Numbered from the stretch's first letter, positions 16,573 to 26,045 are shown. The stretch is DNA of 64,000 nt from an uncultured Streptococcus sp. (GCA_934229725.1 CAKQDX010000002.1:1-64000), one strand, 5' to 3'. Numbers and translations: made by a program. The notes: generated by a model not told the origin, from the sequence alone.

Positions 16573-16910
16573 GTGTTTTTGACCTTAGAAAATTCACGAT
16601 TCAGATAATTTTGCAAAGCCTCAAAAATATTCAAAAGTTGTAAATAATTGGACAGAGTGGAGCGACCTGGGATATCATTCACATCCAAAGAAATACGCTC
16701 GACATCTTTTTCATACAAAATACGGAAAGAGACCACAGGCTGATCCGAAAAATAATTGTCACCAGCTATGAGGTAACACTCATAAATAATACCGATAGGG
16801 TTAGAGACCTTCATCTCAATGCGAATAGCTCCGAACCCCAAGTCCTCCACCTGCTGAAAACGCTCCAAAATCGCCTGTCGCTGACTGGGAATAAAGTTTG
16901 TAATCTCCAT
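16569..16910 (-). CDS. Uncharacterised 113-residue cytoplasmic protein
   Basis: I do not recognise a family. The protein is acidic and soluble, without signal peptide or membrane segment; predicted by eye as a mixed alpha/beta fold with a long amphipathic C-terminal helix (LLNIFEALQNYLNREFS). The frame is clearly coding: an RBS (GGAGG) lies 7 nt before the ATG and a terminator overlaps the end. It stands alone between alsS and the membrane-anchored gene to the right. Confidence 0.65.
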   Translation of the reverse strand: MEITNFIPSQRQAILERFQQVEDLGFGAIRIEMKVSNPIGIIYECYLIAGDNYFSDQPVVSFRILYEKDVERISLDVNDIPGRSTLSNYLQLLNIFEALQNYLNREFSKVKNT

Positions 16911-17008
16911 AGCAACCTCCCAACGCTTCTTTTTGTCTATTATAGCCTAAAGATGGGAAAAAAGCTTGCGAAGGGTTTCCTATTAAGACTACAAGACCCA
17001 TGAGATTC

Positions 17009-18385
17009 TTATTTATCTTCTTTATAGTCTCTAAAGTCAGATTTTATATTGTTATCGTCATCATGTTCATCTACCCAATCCTTTATATCAGCAAAAGAAT
17101 GAATATCTTTCTTAATGCCAGCACCGTCTTTTACAGAAATTACAAGTACTTGCTGACCATTTGTTCCCAACCAATGTAAGATATCATTGGTTTGCTCTTC
17201 AGGGGAAAAATAGATTTGTGATTGTTTGTCGTATTCCCTATCTCTAAAAGACTCATATTGAGCTAACTTCTTTTTATAGGCCTTATATTTTCTATTATAA
17301 TCTTCCTTAGCTTTTTGACTAGCTCTTTCATAAGAACGATATTTTTTCTGGTAGTCTTGTTGAGCCTTCTTATTAAGAATGTCACTAAAACTTAAGGTTT
17401 TAAAAGGAAAAATAGAATCAGGGAAAGCATTAAATTCTGGAAGTTTCTTTGGCTCTCTTGGTTTATTAGGTAGGAAACTTTTCACTGGCTCAGTTGGACC
17501 GGCTGGAAAATCCCCTTCCTTACCTTGACGGGTCAATAGTTTAAATTTCTTTAACGTATCACTATTTGTTGTTTGATTAACAGCCTCTTCGTAAATATGC
17601 TTAACTTCAGGATTTTCATTAAATAGATTAATCTGATTCTCCTCTTTGGAAATGTCCACATTATCAATTTCTATGATAAGGTTTAGCTGAGCAGATAAAT
17701 AGCTGTCCTTTGAGGCTGGTGACTTCCTTAAAAGCTCATCCAAGTTTCCCTCTCTCTTTAAATATCCCCACATGCTGCTATCGTTCATCTGATTCCGAGC
17801 AGAACTCTTGTCACCGAAATAAAGCAGTTCATCCTTACTATAAGAATAGTCTGGTAGATGGCTAGTTAAAAAATGATTCGTATCCAAATTGTAAGCGAAT
17901 TTCTGGTCGCTTCGAGAATTCGTCAAGAAAACATAATCGTAACCATCAATCGTTCTTAAAGACACAGTCAACTCTTTGATTTCTTTAAAATCCTTGACTT
18001 TCTTCAAATATGGAGTCAAATTAATAATTTTCTTTTTGAAATCTTTGTTAACATCATAAACTACCAAATGAGCTTGATGCAGACTACTCATGGTATCGTA
18101 ATAGCGAACAAAATGATTTCTACCAATCATCTCAGTAGCTACATTATCTTCAGAATTATAGTAAGTGGGTTCTTCATGACTAATGGCAACATATTGTTGA
18201 CGACTACCAAAAATCTCATTAGAAGTTACCTTATCTGCTTTTAGAGCCATCTGTAACTCTTCTACAGCTTTTTCATGAAATTTATGCTTTGTATATGCAT
18301 TTCCTAAAAAGAAAAGCACGAGTATAGTCGCAGTATAGATCCTTCCACGCTTCGAGAAGGGAAATTTTAAAATCTTCTTTATCAT
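17009..18385 (-). CDS. Uncharacterised membrane-anchored extracytoplasmic protein
   Basis: 458 residues with a basic N-terminus and one membrane segment (about 16-31), followed by a long hydrophilic region. Residues about 290-330 are proline-rich (FLPNKPREPKKLPEFNAF) and about 345-400 are a highly charged Lys/Tyr/Glu helical stretch (YQKKYRSYERASQKAKEDY). No Cys lipobox or LPxTG is present. The start lacks a strong ribosome site. A terminator separates it from lepA, so it is probably its own unit. Function unknown; an envelope role is inferred from topology only. Confidence 0.6.
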   Translation of the reverse strand: MIKKILKFPFSKRGRIYTATILVLFFLGNAYTKHKFHEKAVEELQMALKADKVTSNEIFGSRQQYVAISHEEPTYYNSEDNVATEMIGRNHFVRYYDTMSSLHQAHLVVYDVNKDFKKKIINLTPYLKKVKDFKEIKELTVSLRTIDGYDYVFLTNSRSDQKFAYNLDTNHFLTSHLPDYSYSKDELLYFGDKSSARNQMNDSSMWGYLKREGNLDELLRKSPASKDSYLSAQLNLIIEIDNVDISKEENQINLFNENPEVKHIYEEAVNQTTNSDTLKKFKLLTRQGKEGDFPAGPTEPVKSFLPNKPREPKKLPEFNAFPDSIFPFKTLSFSDILNKKAQQDYQKKYRSYERASQKAKEDYNRKYKAYKKKLAQYESFRDREYDKQSQIYFSPEEQTNDILHWLGTNGQQVLVISVKDGAGIKKDIHSFADIKDWVDEHDDDNNIKSDFRDYKEDK

Positions 18386-18395
18386 AACTTTTTTT

Positions 18396-18430
18396 ACAAA
18401 AATAGCCAGAACATCACATTCTGACTATTA
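18396..18430 (-). terminator. lepA terminator
   Basis: AATAGCCAGAA and TTCTGACTATT (18401-18429) form an 11-bp stem with one mismatch, followed on the minus strand by TTTTTG, directly after lepA. Confidence 0.65.
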
Positions 18431-18433
18431 CTC

Positions 18434-20266
18434 TTATTTCTCTTCTTCGTCCATTGAAAGCACTGACAAGAAGGCTTCTTGGGGTACTTCAACTGAACCG
18501 ATGGCTTTCATACGTTTCTTACCGGCTTTTTGTTTTTCAAGGAGTTTACGTTTACGTGAAACGTCACCACCGTAACACTTAGCCAAGACGTTTTTACGAA
18601 GGGCTTTGATATCTGTACGGGCTACAATTTTTTGACCGATAGCCGCTTGAATAGGCACTTCGAATTGTTGACGTGGAATAATCTTCTTAAGTTTATCAAC
18701 GATAAGTTTACCACGCTCGTAGGCAAATTCCTTGTGAACGATGAAGCTAAGGGCATCAACCTTGTCACCGTTAAGGAGAATATCCATTTTCACCAATTGT
18801 GAACGACGGTATTCTGACAATTCATAGTCAAAGCTTGCATAACCACGTGTTGATGATTTCAACTTATCAAAGAAGTCAAAGACGATTTCAGCAAGTGGAA
18901 TCTGATAGATAACGTTCACACGATTATCATCGATATATTCCATGGTTTCAAAATCACCACGTTTACGTTGTGCCAATTCCATAACGGCACCAACATATTC
19001 TTGAGGAACCATGATTTGTGCTTTAACATAAGGTTCTTCAATGGCATCGATACGTGTAGGATCTGGGAACTCAGATGGGTTAGACACTTCAAGCATCTCA
19101 CCGTCAGTAGTATTAACATGGTAAACTACCGATGGTGCTGTCATGATAAGGTCGATGTTAAACTCACGTTCCAAACGTTCTTGGATAACATCCATATGAA
19201 GAAGACCCAAGAAACCACAACGGAAACCAAAACCAAGGGCTTGTGAGGTTTCAGGCTCAAATTGAAGACTGGCATCATTCAACTGGAGCTTTTCAAGGGC
19301 TTCACGCAAGTCGTTGTATTTATTTGACTCAATCGGATAGAGTCCTGCAAAGACCATTGGGTTCATTTGCTTATAGCCATGAAGTGGCTCTGCTGCAGGA
19401 TTGTCCGCAAGTGTCACGGTATCACCGACACGGGTATCCGCAACAGTCTTGATTGAAGCTGCCACATAACCAACATCACCTGTCGCAAGGTAGTCACGGC
19501 CAACAGCCTTAGGCGTGAAGATCCCCACCTCAGTAACGTCAAAGGTCTTACCATTAGACATCATTTGAATCTTATCGCCAGGTTTCACCATTCCGTTAAC
19601 CACACGCACTTGAAGGATAACTCCACGGTAAGCATCGTAAACAGAGTCAAAGATAAGGGCTTGAAGAGGTGCATCTACATCACCTTGAGGAGCCGGAACC
19701 TTCTCTACGATTTGCTCAAGAATCTCTTCAATACCAATACCGGCCTTGGCTGAGGCAAGTACTGCTTCAGAGGCATCTAGACCAATAACATCTTCAATTT
19801 CTGTACGGACACGTTCAGGATCTGCGGCTGGAAGGTCAATCTTATTAATAACCGGCAAAATTTCCAAGTCATTATCAAGTGCCAAGTAAACATTGGCGAG
19901 TGTCTGTGCTTCAATCCCTTGAGCAGCATCAACCACCAAGATAGCACCCTCGCAGGCAGCAAGAGAACGTGACACCTCATAAGTAAAGTCCACGTGTCCC
20001 GGTGTGTCGATAAGGTGGAAAATATAAGTCTCACCATCTTTAGCTGTATAGTTAAGCTCAATGGCATTTAGTTTGATAGTGATTCCACGTTCGCGCTCAA
20101 GGTCCATACTATCAAGGAGTTGCGCCTGCATCTCACGACTTGACACAGTCTCAGTCTTTTCCAAGATACGGTCAGCAAGCGTTGATTTACCATGGTCAAT
20201 ATGGGCAATAATTGAGAAGTTTCGAATCTTCTCCTGTCGTTGTTTTAATTCTTCAATATTTGGCAT
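18434..20266 (-). CDS. lepA: Elongation factor 4 (LepA)
   Basis: A 610-residue ribosome-binding translational GTPase. G1 AHIDHGKST (22-30), G3 DTPGH, G4 NKID are intact, followed by EF-G-like domains and the LepA-specific C-terminal domain rich in Lys/Arg (CYGGDVSRKRKLLEKQKAGK). Length equals the family norm. It acts on stalled or mis-translocated ribosomes. It is monocistronic as judged by terminators on both sides, with a TATAAT just after the upstream terminator. Confidence 0.97.
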   Translation of the reverse strand: MPNIEELKQRQEKIRNFSIIAHIDHGKSTLADRILEKTETVSSREMQAQLLDSMDLERERGITIKLNAIELNYTAKDGETYIFHLIDTPGHVDFTYEVSRSLAACEGAILVVDAAQGIEAQTLANVYLALDNDLEILPVINKIDLPAADPERVRTEIEDVIGLDASEAVLASAKAGIGIEEILEQIVEKVPAPQGDVDAPLQALIFDSVYDAYRGVILQVRVVNGMVKPGDKIQMMSNGKTFDVTEVGIFTPKAVGRDYLATGDVGYVAASIKTVADTRVGDTVTLADNPAAEPLHGYKQMNPMVFAGLYPIESNKYNDLREALEKLQLNDASLQFEPETSQALGFGFRCGFLGLLHMDVIQERLEREFNIDLIMTAPSVVYHVNTTDGEMLEVSNPSEFPDPTRIDAIEEPYVKAQIMVPQEYVGAVMELAQRKRGDFETMEYIDDNRVNVIYQIPLAEIVFDFFDKLKSSTRGYASFDYELSEYRRSQLVKMDILLNGDKVDALSFIVHKEFAYERGKLIVDKLKKIIPRQQFEVPIQAAIGQKIVARTDIKALRKNVLAKCYGGDVSRKRKLLEKQKAGKKRMKAIGSVEVPQEAFLSVLSMDEEEK

Positions 20267-20326
20267 TCTTATCTTTCCTAGTTCTTACTTGTGATTGTTA
20301 TAAAACGAATCGTTACTTTCTATTAT

Positions 20327-20354
20327 ACAAAAAAGACAGGCATTTGCCTATCTC
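20327..20354 (-). terminator. Terminator after the 54-aa ORF
   Basis: AGACAGGCA (20334-20342) pairs with TGCCTATCT (20345-20353) with one mismatch, followed on the minus strand by T6. It closes the small ORF unit. Confidence 0.6.
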
Positions 20355-20387
20355 TAATATCTGCTTTCTGATTCCAGTTAAGACATC

Positions 20388-20552
20388 CTACTTCTTAAAA
20401 GTATCGTTGTAGTGCTTATTAATAATAGCTGAACGTTTGTTCTCTGTTGAACTGCTTGAAAATGGTGCTAAACCAAAGGCTAACACGACAATTCCCAGTA
20501 GAATGAGGCTGAAAAATGGGTGCTCAGCAATATAGTGTAAAATGTCTGACAT
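20388..20552 (-). CDS. Small single-span membrane protein (54 aa)
   Basis: A 54-codon frame starting MSDILHYIAEHPFFSLI, with one hydrophobic segment at about residues 14-30 and a polar Ser-rich and basic tail (SSSSTENKRSAIINKHY). AAAGGAG sits 8 nt before the ATG and a terminator follows the stop, so expression looks real although it is short. I do not recognise the family; such proteins in streptococci are often annotated as hypothetical. It lies between the acetoin reductase and lepA on the same strand. Confidence 0.6.
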   Translation of the reverse strand: MSDILHYIAEHPFFSLILLGIVVLAFGLAPFSSSSTENKRSAIINKHYNDTFKK

Positions 20553-20616
20553 AGGAGGACTCCTTTAAGCGTAGTTATTTAACCTTATATTATCAGAAAT
20601 ATTATGATTCTTCAAG

Positions 20617-20643
20617 AAAAAAAGAGAGCTTCCGCTCTCCCTC
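20617..20643 (-). terminator. Terminator of the acetoin reductase gene
   Basis: GAGAGC-TTCC-GCTCTC at 20624-20639, T7 on the minus strand. Confidence 0.75.
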
Positions 20644-20649
20644 TTAATC

Positions 20650-21414
20650 TTAATGGAATTGCATACCACCATCAACGATGATTGTTTGACCAGTGATGTA
20701 GTTTGAGTCAGGTCCAGCAAGGAAGCTTACTGCAGCTGCAACATCTTCAGGTTCAGAAAGACGTTTCAAAGTGATATCTTTTGCGAATGTTTGCATACCC
20801 CATTCGTCATCTTTACCAGCATTTTTACCAACTTCGTGGGCAATGTCAAACATCATTGGTGTCTTAACGATACCTGGTGCGTAGGCATTAACAGTAATAC
20901 CTGAATCAGCCAAATCACGCGCCAAAGTGTGTGTGATACCACGAACTGCAAATTTAGTACCACCATAAATAGTCAAGTTAGGGTTACCAACGACACCAGC
21001 TTGTGAAGTCGCATTGATGATTTTACCACCATGTCCGAGAGCTTTAAATTGTGCTTGTGCAGCTTGGGCACCCCAGATCACACCACCTACATTGATATTA
21101 AATGTACGATGGAATTGTTCTTCAGTGATTGTATCAAGTGGAGTTGTAGGTGCGACACCGGCATTATTGACAACAACGTTCAAATCGCCAAAGTGATCGA
21201 CAACTTTTTGGAAGGCAGCGGCAACTTCTGCTTGTTTAGAAACATCTGCTACGACAGCAAAAGCCTTATCCGCAGACAATTCAGCTACCGCTTTATCAGC
21301 AGTTTCAGCGTTGTAATCTAAAATCCCAACTTTAAATCCATCTTCAACTAAACGTTTTGCAATCGCAAAACCAATACCTTGACCTGCACCTGTAACAATA
21401 GCAACTTTAGACAT
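20650..21414 (-). CDS. butA: (S)-acetoin forming diacetyl reductase / 2,3-butanediol dehydrogenase
   Basis: A 254-residue classical short-chain dehydrogenase. TGAGQGIGFAIA (8-19) binds NAD, NNAG is near 89-92 and the catalytic YGGTK (Tyr and Lys) near 156. C-terminal residues match the acetoin/diacetyl reductase subfamily (ButA/BudC). It reduces diacetyl to acetoin and possibly acetoin to butanediol, regenerating NAD and using the product of AlsS-AlsD. It is monocistronic, with a strong promoter overlapped by a cre-like site that predicts CcpA repression by glucose. Confidence 0.9.
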   Translation of the reverse strand: MSKVAIVTGAGQGIGFAIAKRLVEDGFKVGILDYNAETADKAVAELSADKAFAVVADVSKQAEVAAAFQKVVDHFGDLNVVVNNAGVAPTTPLDTITEEQFHRTFNINVGGVIWGAQAAQAQFKALGHGGKIINATSQAGVVGNPNLTIYGGTKFAVRGITHTLARDLADSGITVNAYAPGIVKTPMMFDIAHEVGKNAGKDDEWGMQTFAKDITLKRLSEPEDVAAAVSFLAGPDSNYITGQTIIVDGGMQFH

Positions 21415-21547
21415 ATAAAATCCTCCTCTACCAATTGATGCTCTACTTCGCTGATATAGCCAACAAAGCTTTTCTCAATCGGAATACGCAAAGTTAATCA
21501 AGTTCTGGCAAAGTCATTTTCATAGGCTTTGTCTTAACTTAAATAAG

Positions 21548-21576
21548 ATTCTACGCTTTTATGAAAGCGTTGTCAA
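21548..21576 (-). promoter_or_regulatory. butA promoter with overlapping cre site
   Basis: TTGACA (21576-21571), 17 bp, TAGAAT (21553-21548). TGAAAGCGTTGTCA at 21562-21575 matches the CcpA cre consensus and covers the -35 and spacer. Confidence 0.75.
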
Positions 21577-21633
21577 GCAAATGTCATACTTTTCTGAAAA
21601 TAGATAAGGGATGTCTGTTATTTTGTCCTATTA

Positions 21634-21924
21634 TTAAACGAACTCAAAGCCTAGTGCTTCCATATCGTCCAAGCCACCAAGGTTGGTAACATTGCTATAA
21701 CCTCTCTCATGAAGCACTGCTGCAGCAAAGTCAGCACGAGGTCCCATTTTACAATAAAGGTAAATAGGCATCAGCTTTTCCTCTGGCAGCTTCGCAGAGA
21801 AGATTTGTGTGTGGGGGATTAATAGTGCATTCTTAACATGACCTTCTGAATACTCCTCAGGACTACGAACATCAATGAGCAGGCCACCTTGAGCTATATC
21901 ATTTTGAATCTGTTTTAAATCCAT
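21634..21924 (-). CDS. Single-domain rhodanese-like protein
   Basis: A 96-residue protein. LLIDVRSPEEYSEGHVKNAL marks the rhodanese fold, and the active-site loop reads CKMGPRAD, with the catalytic Cys near residue 66. Members transfer sulfane sulfur or act as sulfur carriers. The ATG at 21924 follows the ndk stop after one base, so the two genes are coupled; a longer frame beginning inside ndk is not needed. The physiological partner is unknown. Confidence 0.85.
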   Translation of the reverse strand: MDLKQIQNDIAQGGLLIDVRSPEEYSEGHVKNALLIPHTQIFSAKLPEEKLMPIYLYCKMGPRADFAAAVLHERGYSNVTNLGGLDDMEALGFEFV

Positions 21925-21925
21925 G

Positions 21926-22339
21926 TTATTCACCAAACCAAAGCTTGATTTCACGAGCAGCAGAGATTTCTGAATCGGAACCATGAACAATATTTTGTAT
22001 ACCATGTTCATCGGGTGCGGTCGCAAAGTCCCCTCGAATTGTGCCAGGAGCAGCTTCAGCAGGATTTGTCGCTCCCATCATATCACGCCATGATTTGATA
22101 GCACCTGGCCCCGAAAGAATCCCAATAATTGCCGGCCCACTCATCATATAGTTTGTAATACTAGAGAAGAATGGCTTATCTACCAACTGAGCATAATGCT
22201 TTTTAAGGCGCTCTAGGTCAAGCGTAAGCATTTCCATACGTTCAATAGTAAAGCCACGACGCTCAATACGGTCAATGACTTGTCCAACAAGGTGACGTTT
22301 AACAGCATCTGGTTTAATGATAAATAATGTTTTTTGCAT
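21926..22339 (-). CDS. ndk: Nucleoside diphosphate kinase
   Basis: A 137-residue enzyme exchanging gamma phosphates among nucleotides. KPDAVKR near the N-terminus, and the active-site NIVHGSDS with the phospho-His, are intact. I chose the start MQKTLFIIKPD at 22339 as the usual family N-terminus; an in-frame ATG at 22354 adds five residues and neither has a strong ribosome site. It is followed by the coupled rhodanese gene. Confidence 0.93.
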   Translation of the reverse strand: MQKTLFIIKPDAVKRHLVGQVIDRIERRGFTIERMEMLTLDLERLKKHYAQLVDKPFFSSITNYMMSGPAIIGILSGPGAIKSWRDMMGATNPAEAAPGTIRGDFATAPDEHGIQNIVHGSDSEISAAREIKLWFGE

Positions 22340-22480
22340 AATTTCAACTTTCATTATTTTCTTTTCTTTTCATTTTACCACAGGATGCCACTTTTTGCAG
22401 ACTTGGGTCTTTTATAGTCTCTAACTATATGACAAGTAAGAAATTAACTATTTTCCATTAGCGTGATTATGTTGCTAATT

Positions 22481-22515
22481 ACAAAATCCCTTACCAAAAA
22501 CGGTAAGGGATTTTA
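22481..22515. terminator. Terminator of trmFO
   Basis: AAAATCCCTTACC (22483-22495) and GGTAAGGGATTTT (22502-22514) form a perfect 13-bp stem, usable in both directions. Confidence 0.8.
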
Positions 22516-22522
22516 ATCTTGT

Positions 22523-23866
22523 CTAAGCTTGAATAAAAGCTTGTAAATCTTTAAGTGCACGCTCAGCAATTTTTTCATAGCGCTCTTTCTTGTCACGAAT
22601 ACGTGGGCCTTCCAACTCTTTGATAATACCAAAGTTAACATTCATTGGTTGGAAATGTTTGCTTTCAGCATGCGTCACATAATATGGGAGACTTCCGATA
22701 GCTGTTGTCTGAGGGAAGACAACTTCATCTTCACCTTTAAAGAGACGGGCGGCATTGATTCCAGCAACCAAACCTGAAGCAGCCGATTCAACATAACCTT
22801 CAACACCTGTCATTTGCCCCGCAAAGAACAAGTTAGGGTTTGATTTTGATTGGAAGGTCTGTTTGAGCAAGTTTGGCGAATCCATGTAAGAGTTTCGGTG
22901 CATGACCCCATAACGTACAAACTCAGCATTTTCAAGACCTGGAATCATTTGGAAAACGCGCTTCTGTTCTCCCCATTTAAGGTGAGTTTGGAAACCGACG
23001 ATATTATAGAGGCTACCAGCCGCATTGTCCTGGCGAAGTTGAACAACCGCATAAGGTGTCTTGAAGTCGCCGTCACGTGGCCCTTTGTAATCCTCAGGAT
23101 ATTCCAAACCAACTGGTTTCATAGGACCATAAAGCATTGTCTTGATACCACGTTTCGCCATGACCTCGATAGGCATACACCCTTCGAAATACTTTTCTTT
23201 TTCGAAAGAATTCAAAGGAGCTTCTTCAGCTGTTGTCAAGGCTTCATGGAAGGCCATGAATTCTTCCTTAGTCATTGGACAGTTTAGATAAGCTGCTTCA
23301 CCCTTATCGTAGCGTGACTTAAGGTAGACCTTGTTCATGTCGATAGTCGCTTTATCAACAATTGGTGCAGCGGCATCATAGAAATAGAAACCATCTCCAC
23401 CATTAAGCTCATGAATTTTTTCGGCCAAAGCATCCGAAGTCAAGGGACCTGAGGCAATAACTGTAATGGCATCATCAGGAATTTCTGTAATTTCTTCACG
23501 GATTACTTCAATTAATGGATGATTTTCAATTTCTGCTGTCACTGCTTCTGCATAACCTTCACGGTCAACCGCCATGGCACCACCAGCTGGCACACGATGA
23601 GCTTCTCCATTGCGCATAATGATAGAATCTAAGCGACGCATTTCTTCTTTAAGAAGCCCGACAGCATTAGTCAAGCTATCGCCACGGAAAGAGTTAGAGC
23701 AAACCAATTCTGCAAAATTTGTTGTCTTATGCTGTGGTGTTGCTTTAACCCCGCGCATTTCATAAAGTTTTACCGGAATACCACGTTTGGCAATCTGATA
23801 AGCCGCCTCGGAGCCGGCCAAACCAGCTCCAATGACGTTAATATAATCTGCTTTTGATTGAGACAT
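22523..23866 (-). CDS. trmFO: Methylenetetrahydrofolate-tRNA-(uracil-5-)-methyltransferase TrmFO
   Basis: A 447-residue FAD/folate-dependent enzyme that forms 5-methyluridine at tRNA position 54. The FAD-binding VIGAGLAGSEAAYQIAKRG (11-29), the LVCSNSFRG segment with conserved Cys, and the C-terminal FAGQMTGVEGYVESAASG are typical. Length is usual. Older name gid. It is a single gene with its own terminator. Confidence 0.96.
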   Translation of the reverse strand: MSQSKADYINVIGAGLAGSEAAYQIAKRGIPVKLYEMRGVKATPQHKTTNFAELVCSNSFRGDSLTNAVGLLKEEMRRLDSIIMRNGEAHRVPAGGAMAVDREGYAEAVTAEIENHPLIEVIREEITEIPDDAITVIASGPLTSDALAEKIHELNGGDGFYFYDAAAPIVDKATIDMNKVYLKSRYDKGEAAYLNCPMTKEEFMAFHEALTTAEEAPLNSFEKEKYFEGCMPIEVMAKRGIKTMLYGPMKPVGLEYPEDYKGPRDGDFKTPYAVVQLRQDNAAGSLYNIVGFQTHLKWGEQKRVFQMIPGLENAEFVRYGVMHRNSYMDSPNLLKQTFQSKSNPNLFFAGQMTGVEGYVESAASGLVAGINAARLFKGEDEVVFPQTTAIGSLPYYVTHAESKHFQPMNVNFGIIKELEGPRIRDKKERYEKIAERALKDLQAFIQA

Positions 23867-23945
23867 GACACTAATACCTCTTCGGGAACAAGATGAAATC
23901 CTGCCCCCACAAATCTTTCTTCATTTTTACTCTTAGTAGTATAGC

Positions 23946-23979
23946 AAAAAACTCCTTGTCTGGCGACTAGGAGTCATCT
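23946..23979 (-). terminator. Terminator of the two-component operon
   Basis: ACTCCTTGTC (23951-23960) and GACTAGGAGT (23965-23974) pair around TGGC with one mismatch, with T6 on the minus strand. Confidence 0.7.
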
Positions 23980-23983
23980 GTAT

Positions 23984-25360
23984 TTATAGGGGTAATATGA
24001 TTGTGACTTTGGCACCACCTGTATTATCGTCATTTGAAAGCGAAAGACTACCATGGTGTAATCGAATAATATCATTGGCAATAGTCAAACCAAGGCCACT
24101 GTGATTACGACTTTGTCTGCTTTTATCTTCCTGATAGAAAAGCTGGGTAGCTTTTTCAAGGGATTCAAGGGAAAATCCGGGACCAGAATCAAGGCAGATA
24201 AACTTGAATTCATCATCTTCTACCCTAGCAGTTAATAGCAACTGACTACCACTAGGCGTATGCTCTACCGCATTCGAAACGATATTCATAAAAGCTCGAT
24301 TCAACAAGGACCTGTCCCAATGGCCAATGGTTTCTTTCGCAATTTCCTTCTTGTCAAATACCACATTAATTTGTTTCGTTTGTGCTAATGACAAGGTTTG
24401 ATCGTAAATGTCTTCAACAAATTCCTTAACTGACATTTCTTCAAGCGACAAGGTTTTCGTCAAACTCGTTTTGTTGAGTTCTGACAATTCTTTCACATAA
24501 ACATCAACCTGGGCAATCCCTTTTTGAAAATGCTCTAACAAATCCGTCTGTTCTGCATTTAAGGGCGTCATAGCTAAGAGTTCTACATTCCCACGAGCAA
24601 CTGTCAGTGGTGTCTTCAGGTCATGGGTTAAGGCTGAAATCTGATTTTGCTTATCCTGCTCTGCCTTCCAATTTTCCATCAAAGAGTCACGAAGAGCAGC
24701 ACGCATGTGGTCCAAACCACTTAAAACTTGATTAAACTCCTTAATGGTAGACCGGGAGGTTTGAAATTCCAAGTCTTGCTCTGCTATTTTCTCAGTTGCC
24801 CTCAGTATCGGTCTAAGCTGCTGGCGTAATTTATTAGCATAGAAAAATGTTAAAACGACAAATATGAGTAAAACGGACACCATCATTGAACCAATCATCA
24901 TAAGATCAGCATTGGGAAAATGCTGGTTCATCCAAGCGTTACGATACCGAGGTGATAGTTGATAATTGACAATGACTATGCCATCTGACCGTTCAAAAGA
25001 CTGAAAATAGCCGTATATCCCACCGTGAGCATTCTTGAATTGGTAATTTAGTAAGGATTCTTCTTGCAAGTTAACTGGCATGTTAGACTTCTTAAGCTTG
25101 AAATTCCTAGTCAAAAAGACATAGCGAGTACCATCAGGCAAGACATTTGGATTAAAGACCTTAGAAGTTTCAATATCACTTCTCAAAGCAGACAAATCAC
25201 TCTCAACCTGATTTGCTGGAATCACTACCCCAAAACGATAAGACAAGCTGAACAAAGACAAAATAAGAAGACTACTGATTGCTGATAGAACTGTAATGCT
25301 GACGACATAAGATAACAAAATTGTTCTTAGAGAGTGCTCTCTTTTTTTAATTAGTGCCAC
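23984..25360 (-). CDS. Sensor histidine kinase
   Basis: A 458-residue membrane kinase: segments at about 14-40 and 153-174 enclose an extracytoplasmic sensor of about 110 residues, then HAMP-like linker, H-box SALTHDLKTPLT with phospho-His246, N-box NAVEHTPSG, G1 DSGPGF and G2 GLGLTIAND. The H-box type resembles kinases of the lantibiotic/SpaK-NisK class, but no bacteriocin genes are present. The start is GTG, overlapping the response regulator stop by 10 nt. The signal is unknown. Confidence 0.9.
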   Translation of the reverse strand: MALIKKREHSLRTILLSYVVSITVLSAISSLLILSLFSLSYRFGVVIPANQVESDLSALRSDIETSKVFNPNVLPDGTRYVFLTRNFKLKKSNMPVNLQEESLLNYQFKNAHGGIYGYFQSFERSDGIVIVNYQLSPRYRNAWMNQHFPNADLMMIGSMMVSVLLIFVVLTFFYANKLRQQLRPILRATEKIAEQDLEFQTSRSTIKEFNQVLSGLDHMRAALRDSLMENWKAEQDKQNQISALTHDLKTPLTVARGNVELLAMTPLNAEQTDLLEHFQKGIAQVDVYVKELSELNKTSLTKTLSLEEMSVKEFVEDIYDQTLSLAQTKQINVVFDKKEIAKETIGHWDRSLLNRAFMNIVSNAVEHTPSGSQLLLTARVEDDEFKFICLDSGPGFSLESLEKATQLFYQEDKSRQSRNHSGLGLTIANDIIRLHHGSLSLSNDDNTGGAKVTIILPL

Positions 25361-26010
25361 TTGTAACCAATCCCCCAGACTGTTTCAATAGGACTTTGCC
25401 CAACATTTTTGAGCTTTGCACGGATATTTTTGATATGTTCAGCCACTGCTGTCGGACTCCCTTTATCCTCATAGCCATACAAATGCGTGTAGATTTGCTC
25501 TTTGGAAAAGACTTGTCCCTTATTTTCAGCCAAAAACTGACAAATACCATATTCAGACTTAGTCAAATCTAACAAGTGATTTTCAACATAAAGCTCCTGA
25601 GCAGACAAATCAAACTGGAATTCACCAAGTGAAAGCTTATGATGGCGCTCACGATGTTCACGTCTCAAGTGAGCCGCCACACGCGCTTGCAGTTCTTTAA
25701 CCCCAAATGGCTTACAAATATAATCATCAGCACCATAAGTCAAGCCTTGGACAATATCAACCTCTTGCGTTTTGGCTGTAATAAAGAGTATAGGACAGTC
25801 CACCTGATCTCGAATGTCATGACAAAACTGGAGACCATCAACATCAGGCATCATGATATCCAGTAAAATCAAGTCAAACCGTGTAAGCGTGTTTTTATCC
25901 AAGTCTAAAACACTTGTAAGCCCGGTCACCTTATGATTTTGGAGCTCTAAAGCCTTTACAACCAATTGAACAATATCTTCCTGATCATCAATAACAAGTA
26001 TCTGAGCCAT
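25351..26010 (-). CDS. OmpR-family response regulator
   Basis: A 219-residue regulator: receiver domain with phospho-acceptor Asp51 (LLDIMMPDVDG), conserved Lys in FITAKT, and C-terminal winged helix ending VWGIGYKWH. It partners the kinase it overlaps. RBS AAAGGA is 7 nt before the ATG. Its gene follows a TraX-like gene by 35 nt and the three probably share a transcript. The regulon is unknown. Confidence 0.92.
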   Translation of the reverse strand: MAQILVIDDQEDIVQLVVKALELQNHKVTGLTSVLDLDKNTLTRFDLILLDIMMPDVDGLQFCHDIRDQVDCPILFITAKTQEVDIVQGLTYGADDYICKPFGVKELQARVAAHLRREHRERHHKLSLGEFQFDLSAQELYVENHLLDLTKSEYGICQFLAENKGQVFSKEQIYTHLYGYEDKGSPTAVAEHIKNIRAKLKNVGQSPIETVWGIGYKWH

Positions 26011-26045
26011 AAGCTTTCCTTTCGTTCACAGTTACCCTTATCATA

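Noticed and set aside
23984..26010. Lantibiotic locus
   Set aside because: Only the kinase type resembles SpaK/NisK; no precursor peptide, LanB/C/M or immunity genes are nearby.
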